Assembly (NCBI RefSeq): GCF_900105055.1 | Contig: NZ_FNTA01000004.1 | Coordinates: 2,945,501 to 3,009,500 of the forward strand | Direction: 5' to 3' | DNA length: 64,000 nt | From: Amycolatopsis lurida | GTDB taxonomy: Bacteria; Actinomycetota; Actinomycetes; Mycobacteriales; Pseudonocardiaceae | Shown: piece after piece, positions 7,484-15,195 of the stretch | Numbering within the stretch: position 1 is the stretch's first letter | Layout of the letters: each line of letters begins with the position of its first letter | The notes under the pieces: model-generated | Seen by the model: the letters and a program-made list of their open reading frames with translations, nothing else | Databases searched by the model: none | Told to the model about the DNA's origin: nothing | Translations under genes and position numbers: made by a program

Positions 7484-8476
7484 ATGGTGATCCTCTGGTG
7501 GTGCGTGCTCGGTTTCCTGACCGCCGGCTATTTCGCGCTGGCCGGCTACGACTACGGCGTCGGCATGCTGCTCGGCAGGCTGGGCCGTGACGAGGCAGGG
7601 CGGCGGCGCGTGCTCGGCGCCTTCGGCCCGTTCTTCCTGGCCAACGAGGTGTGGCTGGTCGCCGCGGTCGGCGTCCTGTTCGGCGCTTTCCCCCATCTGG
7701 AAGGAAAAGTGTTCGCCGGGGCGTACATCCCGGTGGTGACCCTGCTGCTCGGGCTGGTCACGTTCACCGCGGCGGTGCAGCTGCGCAGCAGGCGGCCGGA
7801 CGCGCGCCGCGGCGCCTGGACACTGGCGATCACCGTCGGCGCGTGGGTGACGGCGGTGTCCTGGGGCGTGTTCCTCGGCAACCTCGTCCTCGGGCTCCCG
7901 CTCGACGCGGCCGGTAAACCGTCCGGCGACGTCCTCGCGGTGTTCAGCCCGTACGCGCTGCTCTGGGGCGCGGGGTTCGTCGCGCTGTTCGCCTTGCAGG
8001 GAGCGGCTTTCCTCGCCGTGCGGGCACCGGCGGAGTTCACCGCCCACGCGAACCGGATCGCCAAGGCGCTGCTCGCGCCGGCGCTCGCGTTCCTGGTCGT
8101 GGCGGTCGTCTGGGGTGCCGTCGAAACCTCCGCGTCGTGGTCCGTGCTGCCCGCGATCGTGCTGGCGTTCGGCGCGCTGGGCGTCGCGGCCGCGGCTCTG
8201 CGCGCCGGGCGGCACAAGACGGCACTGGTCGCCACGATGACGCTGTCGGCGTCACCGGTGGTCGCCGTCGGGACCGCGCGCCTGCCCGACGCGCTGGTGT
8301 CCTCTGTGGACGGAGGTTTCTCGTTGAGTCTGACGGAAGCGGCCACCAGTACCGAGATGCTCGGCCTGCTCACCTTCGTCCTGCCTCCCGCGCTCGTGGC
8401 GATCGCCGCCGTGCAGTGGGTGACGTGGCGCAGGCACGACACCCGCGTCGACCAGCGCTCGCTGCTGCACTTCTAG
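7484..8476 (+). CDS. cydB: bd-type oxidase subunit II
   Basis: 330 aa integral membrane protein with about nine hydrophobic segments. It starts MVILWWCVLGFLTAGYFALAGYDYGVGML; the acidic residue in GYDYGVG and the FGPFFLANEVWLV segment are CydB hallmarks. It pairs with CydA and stabilises the haem subunit. It begins 3 bases after the cydA stop, so the two are almost certainly translated together. Length is normal for CydB, which makes the shortness of CydA more notable. Confidence 0.93.
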   Translation: MVILWWCVLGFLTAGYFALAGYDYGVGMLLGRLGRDEAGRRRVLGAFGPFFLANEVWLVAAVGVLFGAFPHLEGKVFAGAYIPVVTLLLGLVTFTAAVQLRSRRPDARRGAWTLAITVGAWVTAVSWGVFLGNLVLGLPLDAAGKPSGDVLAVFSPYALLWGAGFVALFALQGAAFLAVRAPAEFTAHANRIAKALLAPALAFLVVAVVWGAVETSASWSVLPAIVLAFGALGVAAAALRAGRHKTALVATMTLSASPVVAVGTARLPDALVSSVDGGFSLSLTEAATSTEMLGLLTFVLPPALVAIAAVQWVTWRRHDTRVDQRSLLHF

Positions 8477-8485
8477 GAGCTTGAA

Positions 8486-10141
8486 ATGCCTCCCCTTCCC
8501 GGACTGCGCCGCCATTTCGGCGTACTGGCCGTCCTCGGCACGCTGACCGCCGCGGCGATCCTCGTCCAGGCCGACGGCCTCGCGACGCTGCTCACCGGCG
8601 GCGGCGTGACCTGGACGCTCGTGGCCGCCATCGCGGTACGGGCTTTGCTCGCGGGTGTCCAGGGCTCCGTCGGTGGCCGGTTCGCGGCGAAGGTCAAGGG
8701 CGGGCTGCGCAAACGGCTGCTCGGCGCGGAAGCGGAGAATCCCGGCGCGGTCGCGACCCTGGTGACCAAGGGGATCGACGCGAGCGACGCCTATCTGACC
8801 GGATATCTGCCGACGGTGGTGCTGTCGGCGATCGTGCCGGTCGCGGTGCTCGTCCGGCTGTTCGCCGCGGATCTGTCGTCGGCGCTGATCATCCTCGCGA
8901 CACTGCCGCTGATCCCGGTGTTCGCGATCCTCGTCGGGCAGCACACGAAGGCGAAGACCGCCAAGCAGTGGTCGCTGCTTTCCAAGCTGGGCGGGCATTT
9001 CCTCGACGTCGTGCGCGGCCTCGGCACGCTCAAGGTGTTCGGCCGCGCCGAAGCGCAGGTGAAGACCGTGCGGGCGATGGCGGACGCGCACACCGACGCG
9101 ACGATGCGCACGCTGCGGGTCGCGTTCCTGTCCGCGCTGGTACTGGAACTGGTGGCGACGCTATCGGTGGCGCTGGTCGCGGTGCCGATCGGCTTCCGGC
9201 TGCTCGAAGGCGGCATGGTCGTGCACACGGCGGTGCTGGTCCTGCTGCTCGCTCCCGAGGCGTACCTGCCGCTGCGGGCGGCCGGGGCGAAGTTCCACGC
9301 CAGCGCGGAAGGGCTCGCCACGCTGCGCGAGGCACTGGCCGTCCGCTCGGAGGACGTCGTCCGGGGTTCGCGGGTGGCCCGCCGCGGGGCGCCGCGGATC
9401 GTACTGGAGAAGGTGAGCGTCGCGTACGGCGGTGAGACCGTGTTGTCCGAAGTGGACATGACGATCGAGGCGGGCGAGCACGTCGCGCTCGTCGGTCCCA
9501 GTGGTTCCGGGAAGAGCACGCTGCTGGCGGTCCTGTTGGGTTTCGTGACGCCGACGTCCGGCCGGGTCCTGGTCGACGGTGTCGATCTGGGCGATCTGGA
9601 TCCGGCCGTGTGGCGGGCGGGGGCGGCGTGGGTGCCGCAGCGGCCGACGTTGTTCACCGGGACCGTCGAGGAGAACATCGCCATGGGCCAGGTGCCGGAC
9701 GTCCAGGCCGCGGCGCGCGCGGCGGCGTTCGACGAGGTCGTGCGCGGATTGCCCGACGGCTACCGGACGCGGGTCGGCGAACTGGGCGCGCCGCTTTCCG
9801 CCGGTCAGCGGCAACGGCTCGGCCTCGCCAGGGCGCTGGCCCGTACCGAGGCGGGCCTGGCGCTGCTCGACGAGCCGACCGCCCGGCTCGACGCGGCGAC
9901 CGAAGCGGCCGTGCTCGGCGCGACCCGCGAACTGCTCACCGGCCGGACCGCGGTACTCGTGGCCCACCGGCCCGCGATGGCCGCGCTGGCCACTCGCGTC
10001 CTCGAAGTCCACGATGGCACCGTACGAGCAGTAGGCGGAGCTGAAGATGCACCTCGGGCGGTGACCGAACGCGTGAACCCGCCACGGCCGAAGGTCCCGC
10101 TATCGCGGTGGCAGGACGCCACCTCCGCATCGGCGAGGTGA
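8486..10141 (+). CDS. cydD: ABC transporter CydD (permease-ATPase fusion)
   Basis: 551 aa. Residues about 1-300 are the six-span membrane domain; about 310-530 are the ATPase with Walker A GPSGSGKST, Q-loop WVPQRPTLFTGT, signature LSAGQRQRLGLARAL, Walker B LALLDEP and switch His in VAHRP. CydDC exports cysteine/glutathione or handles haem and is needed for assembly of bd oxidase. It starts 9 bases after cydB, with aggag at 8475-8479. The C-terminal tail after about 520 is basic and unconserved. Confidence 0.92.
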   Translation: MPPLPGLRRHFGVLAVLGTLTAAAILVQADGLATLLTGGGVTWTLVAAIAVRALLAGVQGSVGGRFAAKVKGGLRKRLLGAEAENPGAVATLVTKGIDASDAYLTGYLPTVVLSAIVPVAVLVRLFAADLSSALIILATLPLIPVFAILVGQHTKAKTAKQWSLLSKLGGHFLDVVRGLGTLKVFGRAEAQVKTVRAMADAHTDATMRTLRVAFLSALVLELVATLSVALVAVPIGFRLLEGGMVVHTAVLVLLLAPEAYLPLRAAGAKFHASAEGLATLREALAVRSEDVVRGSRVARRGAPRIVLEKVSVAYGGETVLSEVDMTIEAGEHVALVGPSGSGKSTLLAVLLGFVTPTSGRVLVDGVDLGDLDPAVWRAGAAWVPQRPTLFTGTVEENIAMGQVPDVQAAARAAAFDEVVRGLPDGYRTRVGELGAPLSAGQRQRLGLARALARTEAGLALLDEPTARLDAATEAAVLGATRELLTGRTAVLVAHRPAMAALATRVLEVHDGTVRAVGGAEDAPRAVTERVNPPRPKVPLSRWQDATSASAR

Positions 10142-10217
10142 ATGACCGACCAGCGTCCTGCCGACGTCGATCGCGGACGCGGGTTCACCGACGAACACTG
10201 AGAGAACGGGAACTGGT

Positions 10218-11774
10218 GTGAACGTCTGGGGAGTGTCCACAAAGGACGCCGTACGGCTGGTCCGGGCCGGGCTGATCGGGGCCGGGGCGGAGATCGCCGG
10301 GTTGGCGTTGATGGCCACCGCCGCTTGGCTGCTGCTGAAGGCGGCCGAACAGCCGCCGTTAGCCTCGCTCACCGTGGCGATCGTCGCCGTCCGGACGCTG
10401 GCGTTGCTGCGCGGCGGGCTGCGTTACGCGGAACGGCTCGCCGGGCACGAGGTCGTCCTGCGCTATCTCGGTGCCTTGCGGACTCGCGTGTACACGTCCC
10501 TGCTGCCGCACCGGGTCTCGCGGCATTCCGGCGGCGATCTCGTCACGCGGCTGGTGTCCGATGTGGACGCCGTGCAGGACGCGATCCTGCGGTGCCTGCT
10601 GCCCGCCGGTGTCGCCGCGTTCGTGGGCGCGGTGTCGACGACGGTCGCGCTGATCGCCAGCCCGGCCGCCGGGCTCGTGCTGGCACTCGGACTCGCCATC
10701 GCGGGGATCGGGCTGCCGTGGCTGTGCGTGCGGATCACCCGCGCGGCGGCGGAGAAGAGCGCTCCGGCCCGCGCGGACCTCGCCGAGCGGGCGGTCGAGC
10801 TGATCACCGGACGGCGGGAGCTGATCGCCTACGGCGTTCACGAGTCCACTGTGGACGCCGCGCACACCGCTGTCGAAGCCCTCGCTTCGCGGGATCGGGT
10901 GACGGCGAACCGCACGAGCTTGCTGACGGCGTCCGGGATCCTCGTCCAGCTGCTGACTTGCCTCGCGATCGCCCTGACCGCCGGGGTTTCACCGCCGCTG
11001 ACCGCAGCCCTCGCGCTCGGTGCGCTGGCCGTGTTCGAGCTGGTCCTCCCGCTGACCGCGGCCGCCCAGCGCTGGGTCGAGGTCCGCGCGTCGGCCGAGC
11101 GGGTGCGCGCGCTGCTGACGGAACCGCCGCCCGCGCGCGGCACCGTGGCGCCCGAGCCGGGGCATCTGCGGCTCGAAGGGGTCGGCGTCCGGTTCGAGGG
11201 CAGGGCCCCGGCGCTGGACGGCGTCGACCTCGACCTGCCGCCGGGCAAGCGGGTCGGGATCGTGGGACCGAGCGGGGCCGGGAAGACGACGTTGCTGAAC
11301 GTGCTGCTGGGTTCCGTGGCGCCGACGTCCGGACGCGCTCTGCTCAACGGGAAGCCGCTGGAGACCTACGATCCGACGCTACTTCCTTCGGTGATTTCGG
11401 GCGCGCTCGCGGACGCGCACGTCTTCCACACGACGGTCCGGGAGAACCTGCTGCTCGCGAAGCCCTGCTCTTCGGATGCCGAACTGCTCGCCGCCTGTGA
11501 GACGGCCGGTTTCGACCTGCCGCTGGATCGCGAGGTCGGCTCCGACGGCGGCACGCTGTCCGGCGGGCAGCGCCAGCGGCTCATCCTGGCGAGAGCAGTG
11601 CTCTCGGCGCCGCCGATTCTCGTACTGGACGAGCCCGTCGAGGGGCTGGACCCGGAGCACGGCGACGCCGTCCTGGCGGACGTGCTCGCCGCCGCGCGCG
11701 GCACCGTCGTCCTGGTCACGCATCGTGAGTCGCAGGTGGCCGGGTTCGACGAGGTCCTGCGGCTGGGTTCCTGA
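10218..11774 (+). CDS. cydC: ABC transporter CydC (permease-ATPase fusion)
   Basis: 518 aa partner of CydD with the same layout: membrane domain about 1-290, then ATPase with Walker A GPSGAGKTT, signature LSGGQRQRLILARAV, Walker B ILVLDEP and VTHRE. GTG at 10218; a second GTG two bases earlier (10216) is out of frame. The 76-base gap after cydD is the largest in the operon. The stop codon (11772-11774) lies inside the left arm of a 26-bp palindrome shared with the convergent gpgS gene. Confidence 0.92.
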   Translation: MNVWGVSTKDAVRLVRAGLIGAGAEIAGLALMATAAWLLLKAAEQPPLASLTVAIVAVRTLALLRGGLRYAERLAGHEVVLRYLGALRTRVYTSLLPHRVSRHSGGDLVTRLVSDVDAVQDAILRCLLPAGVAAFVGAVSTTVALIASPAAGLVLALGLAIAGIGLPWLCVRITRAAAEKSAPARADLAERAVELITGRRELIAYGVHESTVDAAHTAVEALASRDRVTANRTSLLTASGILVQLLTCLAIALTAGVSPPLTAALALGALAVFELVLPLTAAAQRWVEVRASAERVRALLTEPPPARGTVAPEPGHLRLEGVGVRFEGRAPALDGVDLDLPPGKRVGIVGPSGAGKTTLLNVLLGSVAPTSGRALLNGKPLETYDPTLLPSVISGALADAHVFHTTVRENLLLAKPCSSDAELLAACETAGFDLPLDREVGSDGGTLSGGQRQRLILARAVLSAPPILVLDEPVEGLDPEHGDAVLADVLAAARGTVVLVTHRESQVAGFDEVLRLGS

Positions 11775-11836
11775 AGTACGTGAAGGCCCCCTTCATTGCG
11801 TCTAGCGCAGTGAAGGGGGCCTTCACGTACTTCAGG
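11770..11836. terminator. Long palindrome between cydC and gpgS (class A)
   Basis: Arms 11770-11795 and 11811-11836 are exact 26-bp reverse complements around a 15-base loop; the core is GTGAAGGCCCCCTTCA. Each arm includes the stop codon of the gene beside it (cydC and gpgS). It probably terminates transcription from both sides. Confidence 0.85.
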
Positions 11837-12731
11837 AGAGGCGCCGCACGTCCCGCATCGGCGGCCGGTCACTCACCGACACCTCGGCGACCTCCGGCAG
11901 CCATTCGTCACCTACTTGCGCGAATTGGGTGAGCTGGGCGGGGTCGTCGGACTTGATGCCGCAGCGCGCGAGCGCCGTCCCGAGGATCTGGCGCGCCATC
12001 ACCCCCAGCTGAAGCAGAGAGCGGTTGCGATGCTTGCGTACGCCGAGGTTGACCTGCGCGAGCCCTTCAAGGCCGTAGCGCGCTTCGGCGTCGAGGATGA
12101 GCCCGATCTCGACGCCGTACCCGGCCGCGAAGGGCACGGACTCGAGAAACTCGCGCGTCGCGGCGTACTCGCCTCCAAGGGGCTGAATGAGCCCCGAGAG
12201 CGAAGGGCGCAGCGCCGAGAGGACCGGTCGCGCCAGCAACTCGGTGACCCGGCCGCCGCCACTGCTCTCCAACCGCAGCGGCCGCCGGTAGAACCCCTTG
12301 ACCAGGTGGACGCCCTCTTCGCAGAGCAGAGGGCCGAGCAGGGTCGGGACGAACGCCGGATCCGGGTCGACGAGGTCGGAGTCGAGGAACACGACGACGT
12401 CACCGGTGGTCGCGGCCAGCGACCGCCACAGCACCTCGCCCTTGCCCGGCACCGGTGGCAGGTCGGGGAGCACGTCCTCGCGGTGCACCACGCGCGCGCC
12501 GGCGCGGGCCGCGAGCTCGACGGTGGCGTCGGTGGACCCGGAGTCCATCACGACCAGCTCGTCGACGACCGTGCCCAGCAACGGCCGCACCGTCCCCACG
12601 ACCTCGGCGACGGTGTCCTCTTCGTCGAGCGCCGGTAGCACGACCGAAACCGTCCGGTCACCCTTCGCAGCGACGATGTCATCGACCGTCCAGCCGGGGT
12701 TCTGCCACGTACGCCGCTCGAACCAACTCAT
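11832..12731 (-). CDS. gpgS: Glucosyl-3-phosphoglycerate synthase (GT81)
   Basis: 299 aa from ATG 12731 (MSWFERRTWQNPGW). The enzyme transfers glucose from a nucleotide sugar to 3-phosphoglycerate, the first step toward glucosylglycerate and, in mycobacteria, methylglucose lipopolysaccharides. Visible features are the GT-A nucleotide-binding start VSVVLPALDEEDTV, the metal-binding DSD in VVFLDSDLVDPDPAF, the family segment VHLVKGFYRRPL with GGGRVTELLARP, and PFAAGYGVEIGLILDAEA. An ATG at 12749 in the same frame would add six residues; neither has a strong ribosome site. Divergent from the acyltransferase gene (51-base gap). Confidence 0.92.
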   Translation of the reverse strand: MSWFERRTWQNPGWTVDDIVAAKGDRTVSVVLPALDEEDTVAEVVGTVRPLLGTVVDELVVMDSGSTDATVELAARAGARVVHREDVLPDLPPVPGKGEVLWRSLAATTGDVVVFLDSDLVDPDPAFVPTLLGPLLCEEGVHLVKGFYRRPLRLESSGGGRVTELLARPVLSALRPSLSGLIQPLGGEYAATREFLESVPFAAGYGVEIGLILDAEARYGLEGLAQVNLGVRKHRNRSLLQLGVMARQILGTALARCGIKSDDPAQLTQFAQVGDEWLPEVAEVSVSDRPPMRDVRRLS

Positions 12732-12782
12732 GAGTAGTGATCGTGCCATGCTGGAGTCCGACACCCTGTCGATGGAGGAACC

Positions 12783-13457
12783 TTGCTACCGCTACTCGTC
12801 CGATTCGTGCTGGGCCCGCTGGTCAGGGCGCTGTACCGCCCCGACATCCGCGGCGTGGAGAACATTCCCGCCACCGGGCCGGTGCTGCTGGCACCCAACC
12901 ATCGGGCGGCCCTGGACACCGGCGTGATCACTTTCACGGCGATGCGGCAGGTCAAGTTCCTCGGCAAGGCGGAGTACTTCACCGGCCGCGGGCTCAAGGG
13001 CAAACTGATGGCCGGCTTCCTGGGCGGCCTCGGCTACGTCCCGGTCGAACGCGGCAACGCGCAGGCCGGTCTCGCCGCGCTGGAAGCGGCGCGGAAGGTG
13101 CTCGACGCGGGCGGCGCTTTCGCGATCTACCCCGAGGGCACCCGCTCGCTGGACGGGCGGCTGCACCGCGGCCACACCGGTGTCGCGGCCCTGGCGCTGG
13201 CGACCGGCGCGAAGGTCGTGCCCGTCGCGCTTTCCGGGACCGAAAACCTGCAGCCCGCCGGTAAGCGGATCCCGCGGCGGGCGAAGATCACCGTCACCTA
13301 CGGTGCGCCGCTGGACTTCTCGCGGTACGAGGGGCAGGACTCGTCGCCGGCGATCCGGCGCTCGGTGACCGACGAGATCATGTACGCGATCCTGGAGCTT
13401 TCGGGGCAGGAATACGTCGACTCGTACCACAAACGGCCTGATCAGAGCGCTGCCTGA
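12783..13457 (+). CDS. 1-acylglycerol-3-phosphate acyltransferase (PlsC family)
   Basis: 224 aa. Probably acylates lysophosphatidate in membrane phospholipid synthesis, at the inner face of the membrane. The catalytic HX4D motif is NHRAALD (about residues 39-45); the substrate-binding motif YPEGTRSLDGRLHRG and the GTENLQPAGKRIPRR segment follow. TTG start at 12783 is supported by a strong ggagg (12774-12778). An N-terminal hydrophobic helix (LPLLVRFVLGPLVRAL) anchors it. Monocistronic. Confidence 0.88.
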   Translation: MLPLLVRFVLGPLVRALYRPDIRGVENIPATGPVLLAPNHRAALDTGVITFTAMRQVKFLGKAEYFTGRGLKGKLMAGFLGGLGYVPVERGNAQAGLAALEAARKVLDAGGAFAIYPEGTRSLDGRLHRGHTGVAALALATGAKVVPVALSGTENLQPAGKRIPRRAKITVTYGAPLDFSRYEGQDSSPAIRRSVTDEIMYAILELSGQEYVDSYHKRPDQSAA

Positions 13458-13719
13458 CGGTTGCGGCGGGCCGAGGTGGTAGCAAAGGTCCCTTGCTCCC
13501 CCGCCGCTCCCGGCCCTTGCTTAACGGGACTTCTGGCGCATCGGGCGCGGCTGGCTGGGTGACGTGCTGTGAAGGACTCTGGGTCCCTCGAGGGGCCCTT
13601 CATGACTGGCCACCAACCCCAGGTGCACCAGTGACCCACATGTCACAGCGGTAGCGCGTGAAGGCCCCTTTTTCTCGGCTGAGCCGAGGAAAGGGGGCCT
13701 TCACGCGCTACCGGAAAAC
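13458..13719. other. Gap of 262 bases carrying two repeat elements
   Basis: No convincing gene. It holds a copy of the dispersed GTAGCAAAGGTCCCTTGCT sequence (13479-13497) and a near-perfect 63-bp palindrome (13650-13712). An imperfect run with gaaggactct/ggggcccttcat near 13571-13604 looks like a degraded relative of the same palindromes. Confidence 0.6.
13650..13712. repeat. 63-bp near-perfect palindrome (class A)
   Basis: Arms 13650-13680 and 13682-13712 pair along almost their whole length, with core GCGTGAAGGCCCC and its complement, and a centre of CTCGGCTGAGCCGAG. It lies between the convergent acyltransferase and LOG genes, close to the LOG stop at 13720; probable bidirectional terminator. 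Confidence 0.8.
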
Positions 13720-14298
13720 CTACTTAGCCCACTTAGGCCGAGGCGGAGGCACGTAGTCCGCGAAGGCGTCCAGGAGCACCGAAGCGTCCGAGTCGATCGA
13801 GAGCATGTCCCGGTACCCAGCCGACAGGAAGCCCTCGGAAACCATGTGGTCGGCGAACTTCAGCAGCGGCGCGTAGTACCCGCCGACGTCGACGAGCCCG
13901 ATCGGCTTCTCGTGCAGCCCGAGCTGCGCCCACGTCCACACCTCGAACAGCTCCTCCAGCGTCCCCGCGCCGCCGGGCAGCGCGAGGAAGCCGTCGGACA
14001 GCGCGGCCATTTTCGCCTTACGCTGGTGCATGTCGGCGACGACGTGCAGTTCCGTCAGTCCGGCGTGTGCGATCTCGACACTGCCCAGTGCCTCGGGGAT
14101 CACGCCGATCACCTCGCCGCCCGCGGCCAGTGCCGCGTCCGCGACGACGCCCATGGTCCCGACCGAGGCCCCGCCGTAGACCAGCCCGATGCCCCGCGAG
14201 GCCAGCAACGTGCCCAGGGCGCGAGCTTCGTCCGCATACCTCGGGTCGAAGCCCATCGAAGAGCCGCAAAAGACGCAGATCCGGCGCGGCGCCGCCAT
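13720..14298 (-). CDS. LOG-family protein (TIGR00730), shorter copy
   Basis: 192 aa. It starts MAAPRRICVFCGSSMGFDPRYADEA and has the LOG motif PGGAGTLEE, plus GLVYGGASVGTMGVVADAAL. LOG proteins are Rossmann-fold phosphoribohydrolases that release cytokinin-type bases from nucleotide monophosphates; a nucleotide salvage role is more general in bacteria. ATG 14298 was chosen because it overlaps the upstream stop by one base (TGATG), so the two LOG genes are coupled. An ATG at 14316 is in frame but would lie well inside the upstream gene. Confidence 0.88.
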   Translation of the reverse strand: MAAPRRICVFCGSSMGFDPRYADEARALGTLLASRGIGLVYGGASVGTMGVVADAALAAGGEVIGVIPEALGSVEIAHAGLTELHVVADMHQRKAKMAALSDGFLALPGGAGTLEELFEVWTWAQLGLHEKPIGLVDVGGYYAPLLKFADHMVSEGFLSAGYRDMLSIDSDASVLLDAFADYVPPPRPKWAK

Positions 14299-15083
14299 CA
14301 GTGGGTGTCCTCCCATGCCTTGTACGAGTCCTGCACGACACGGACGGCGTCCTCGATGTCATCGGTGACGTGCAGCAGTTCGAGATCCTTCTGACCGATC
14401 TTGCCCTCGGCGAGCAGCGAACTGGCGATCCAGTCGTACAGGCCGCCCCAGTACTTGCTGCCGAACAGCACGACCGGGAACTTCGTGACCTTCTTCGTCT
14501 GCACCAGGGTGAGCGCCTCGAACAGCTCGTCGAGCGTGCCGAAGCCGCCGGGCAGGCAGATGAACGCCTGCGAGTACTTGATGAACATGGTCTTGCGCGC
14601 GAAGAAGTACCGGAAGTTGACGCCCAGGTCGACCCACGGGTTCAGGCCCTGCTCGAACGGCAGCTCGATGCCGAGGCCGACCGAGAACCCACCCGCCTCG
14701 TTGGCGCCGCGGTTCACCGCTTCCATCGCGCCGGGGCCACCGCCGGTCATCACCGCGAAGCCCGCGTTCGCGAGCGCGCCGCCGATCTTGCGGCCGAGTT
14801 CGTACTCCGGGTGGTCCCGCTTGGTCCGCGCCGAACCGAACACCGTCACCGCGCGCGGTACCTCGGCGAGCGCGCCGAAGCCCTCGACGAACTCCGCCTG
14901 GATCCGCAGCACGCGCCACGGGTCGGTGTGCACCCAGTCGCTCGGCCCCCGCGAGTCCAGCAGGCGCTGGTCGGTGGTGCTGCCCTGGTCACGGCGATCC
15001 CGCCGCAGCACGACCGGGCCCTTGTGGCGCTCGATCGGACGTTCCGGGTACTGGCCGTCGGGGAACTCGCTTGTCTCACTCAC
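14298..15083 (-). CDS. LOG-family protein (TIGR00730), longer copy
   Basis: 261 aa. A hydrophilic N-terminal extension (about 1-75, rich in Arg and Asp) precedes the Rossmann core AVTVFGSARTKRDHPEY, MTGGGPGAMEAVNRGANEAGG and the LOG motif PGGFGTLDE with FPVVLFGSKYW. It belongs to a different branch from its neighbour, so this is not a recent duplication. From memory, paired LOG genes in this order occur near dapE in related actinomycetes. GTG start at 15083. Confidence 0.88.
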   Translation of the reverse strand: MSETSEFPDGQYPERPIERHKGPVVLRRDRRDQGSTTDQRLLDSRGPSDWVHTDPWRVLRIQAEFVEGFGALAEVPRAVTVFGSARTKRDHPEYELGRKIGGALANAGFAVMTGGGPGAMEAVNRGANEAGGFSVGLGIELPFEQGLNPWVDLGVNFRYFFARKTMFIKYSQAFICLPGGFGTLDELFEALTLVQTKKVTKFPVVLFGSKYWGGLYDWIASSLLAEGKIGQKDLELLHVTDDIEDAVRVVQDSYKAWEDTH

Positions 15084-15195
15084 CCCGCCAAGCCTACGAC
15101 GTCGTCACCGTCCGGAGCGGCTGCATCGCCGCGAACAGGAGTTGTCGGAAACGCGAACGCGGGGCCCGCCGGTGAGCGGGCCCCGCGATCACGCC

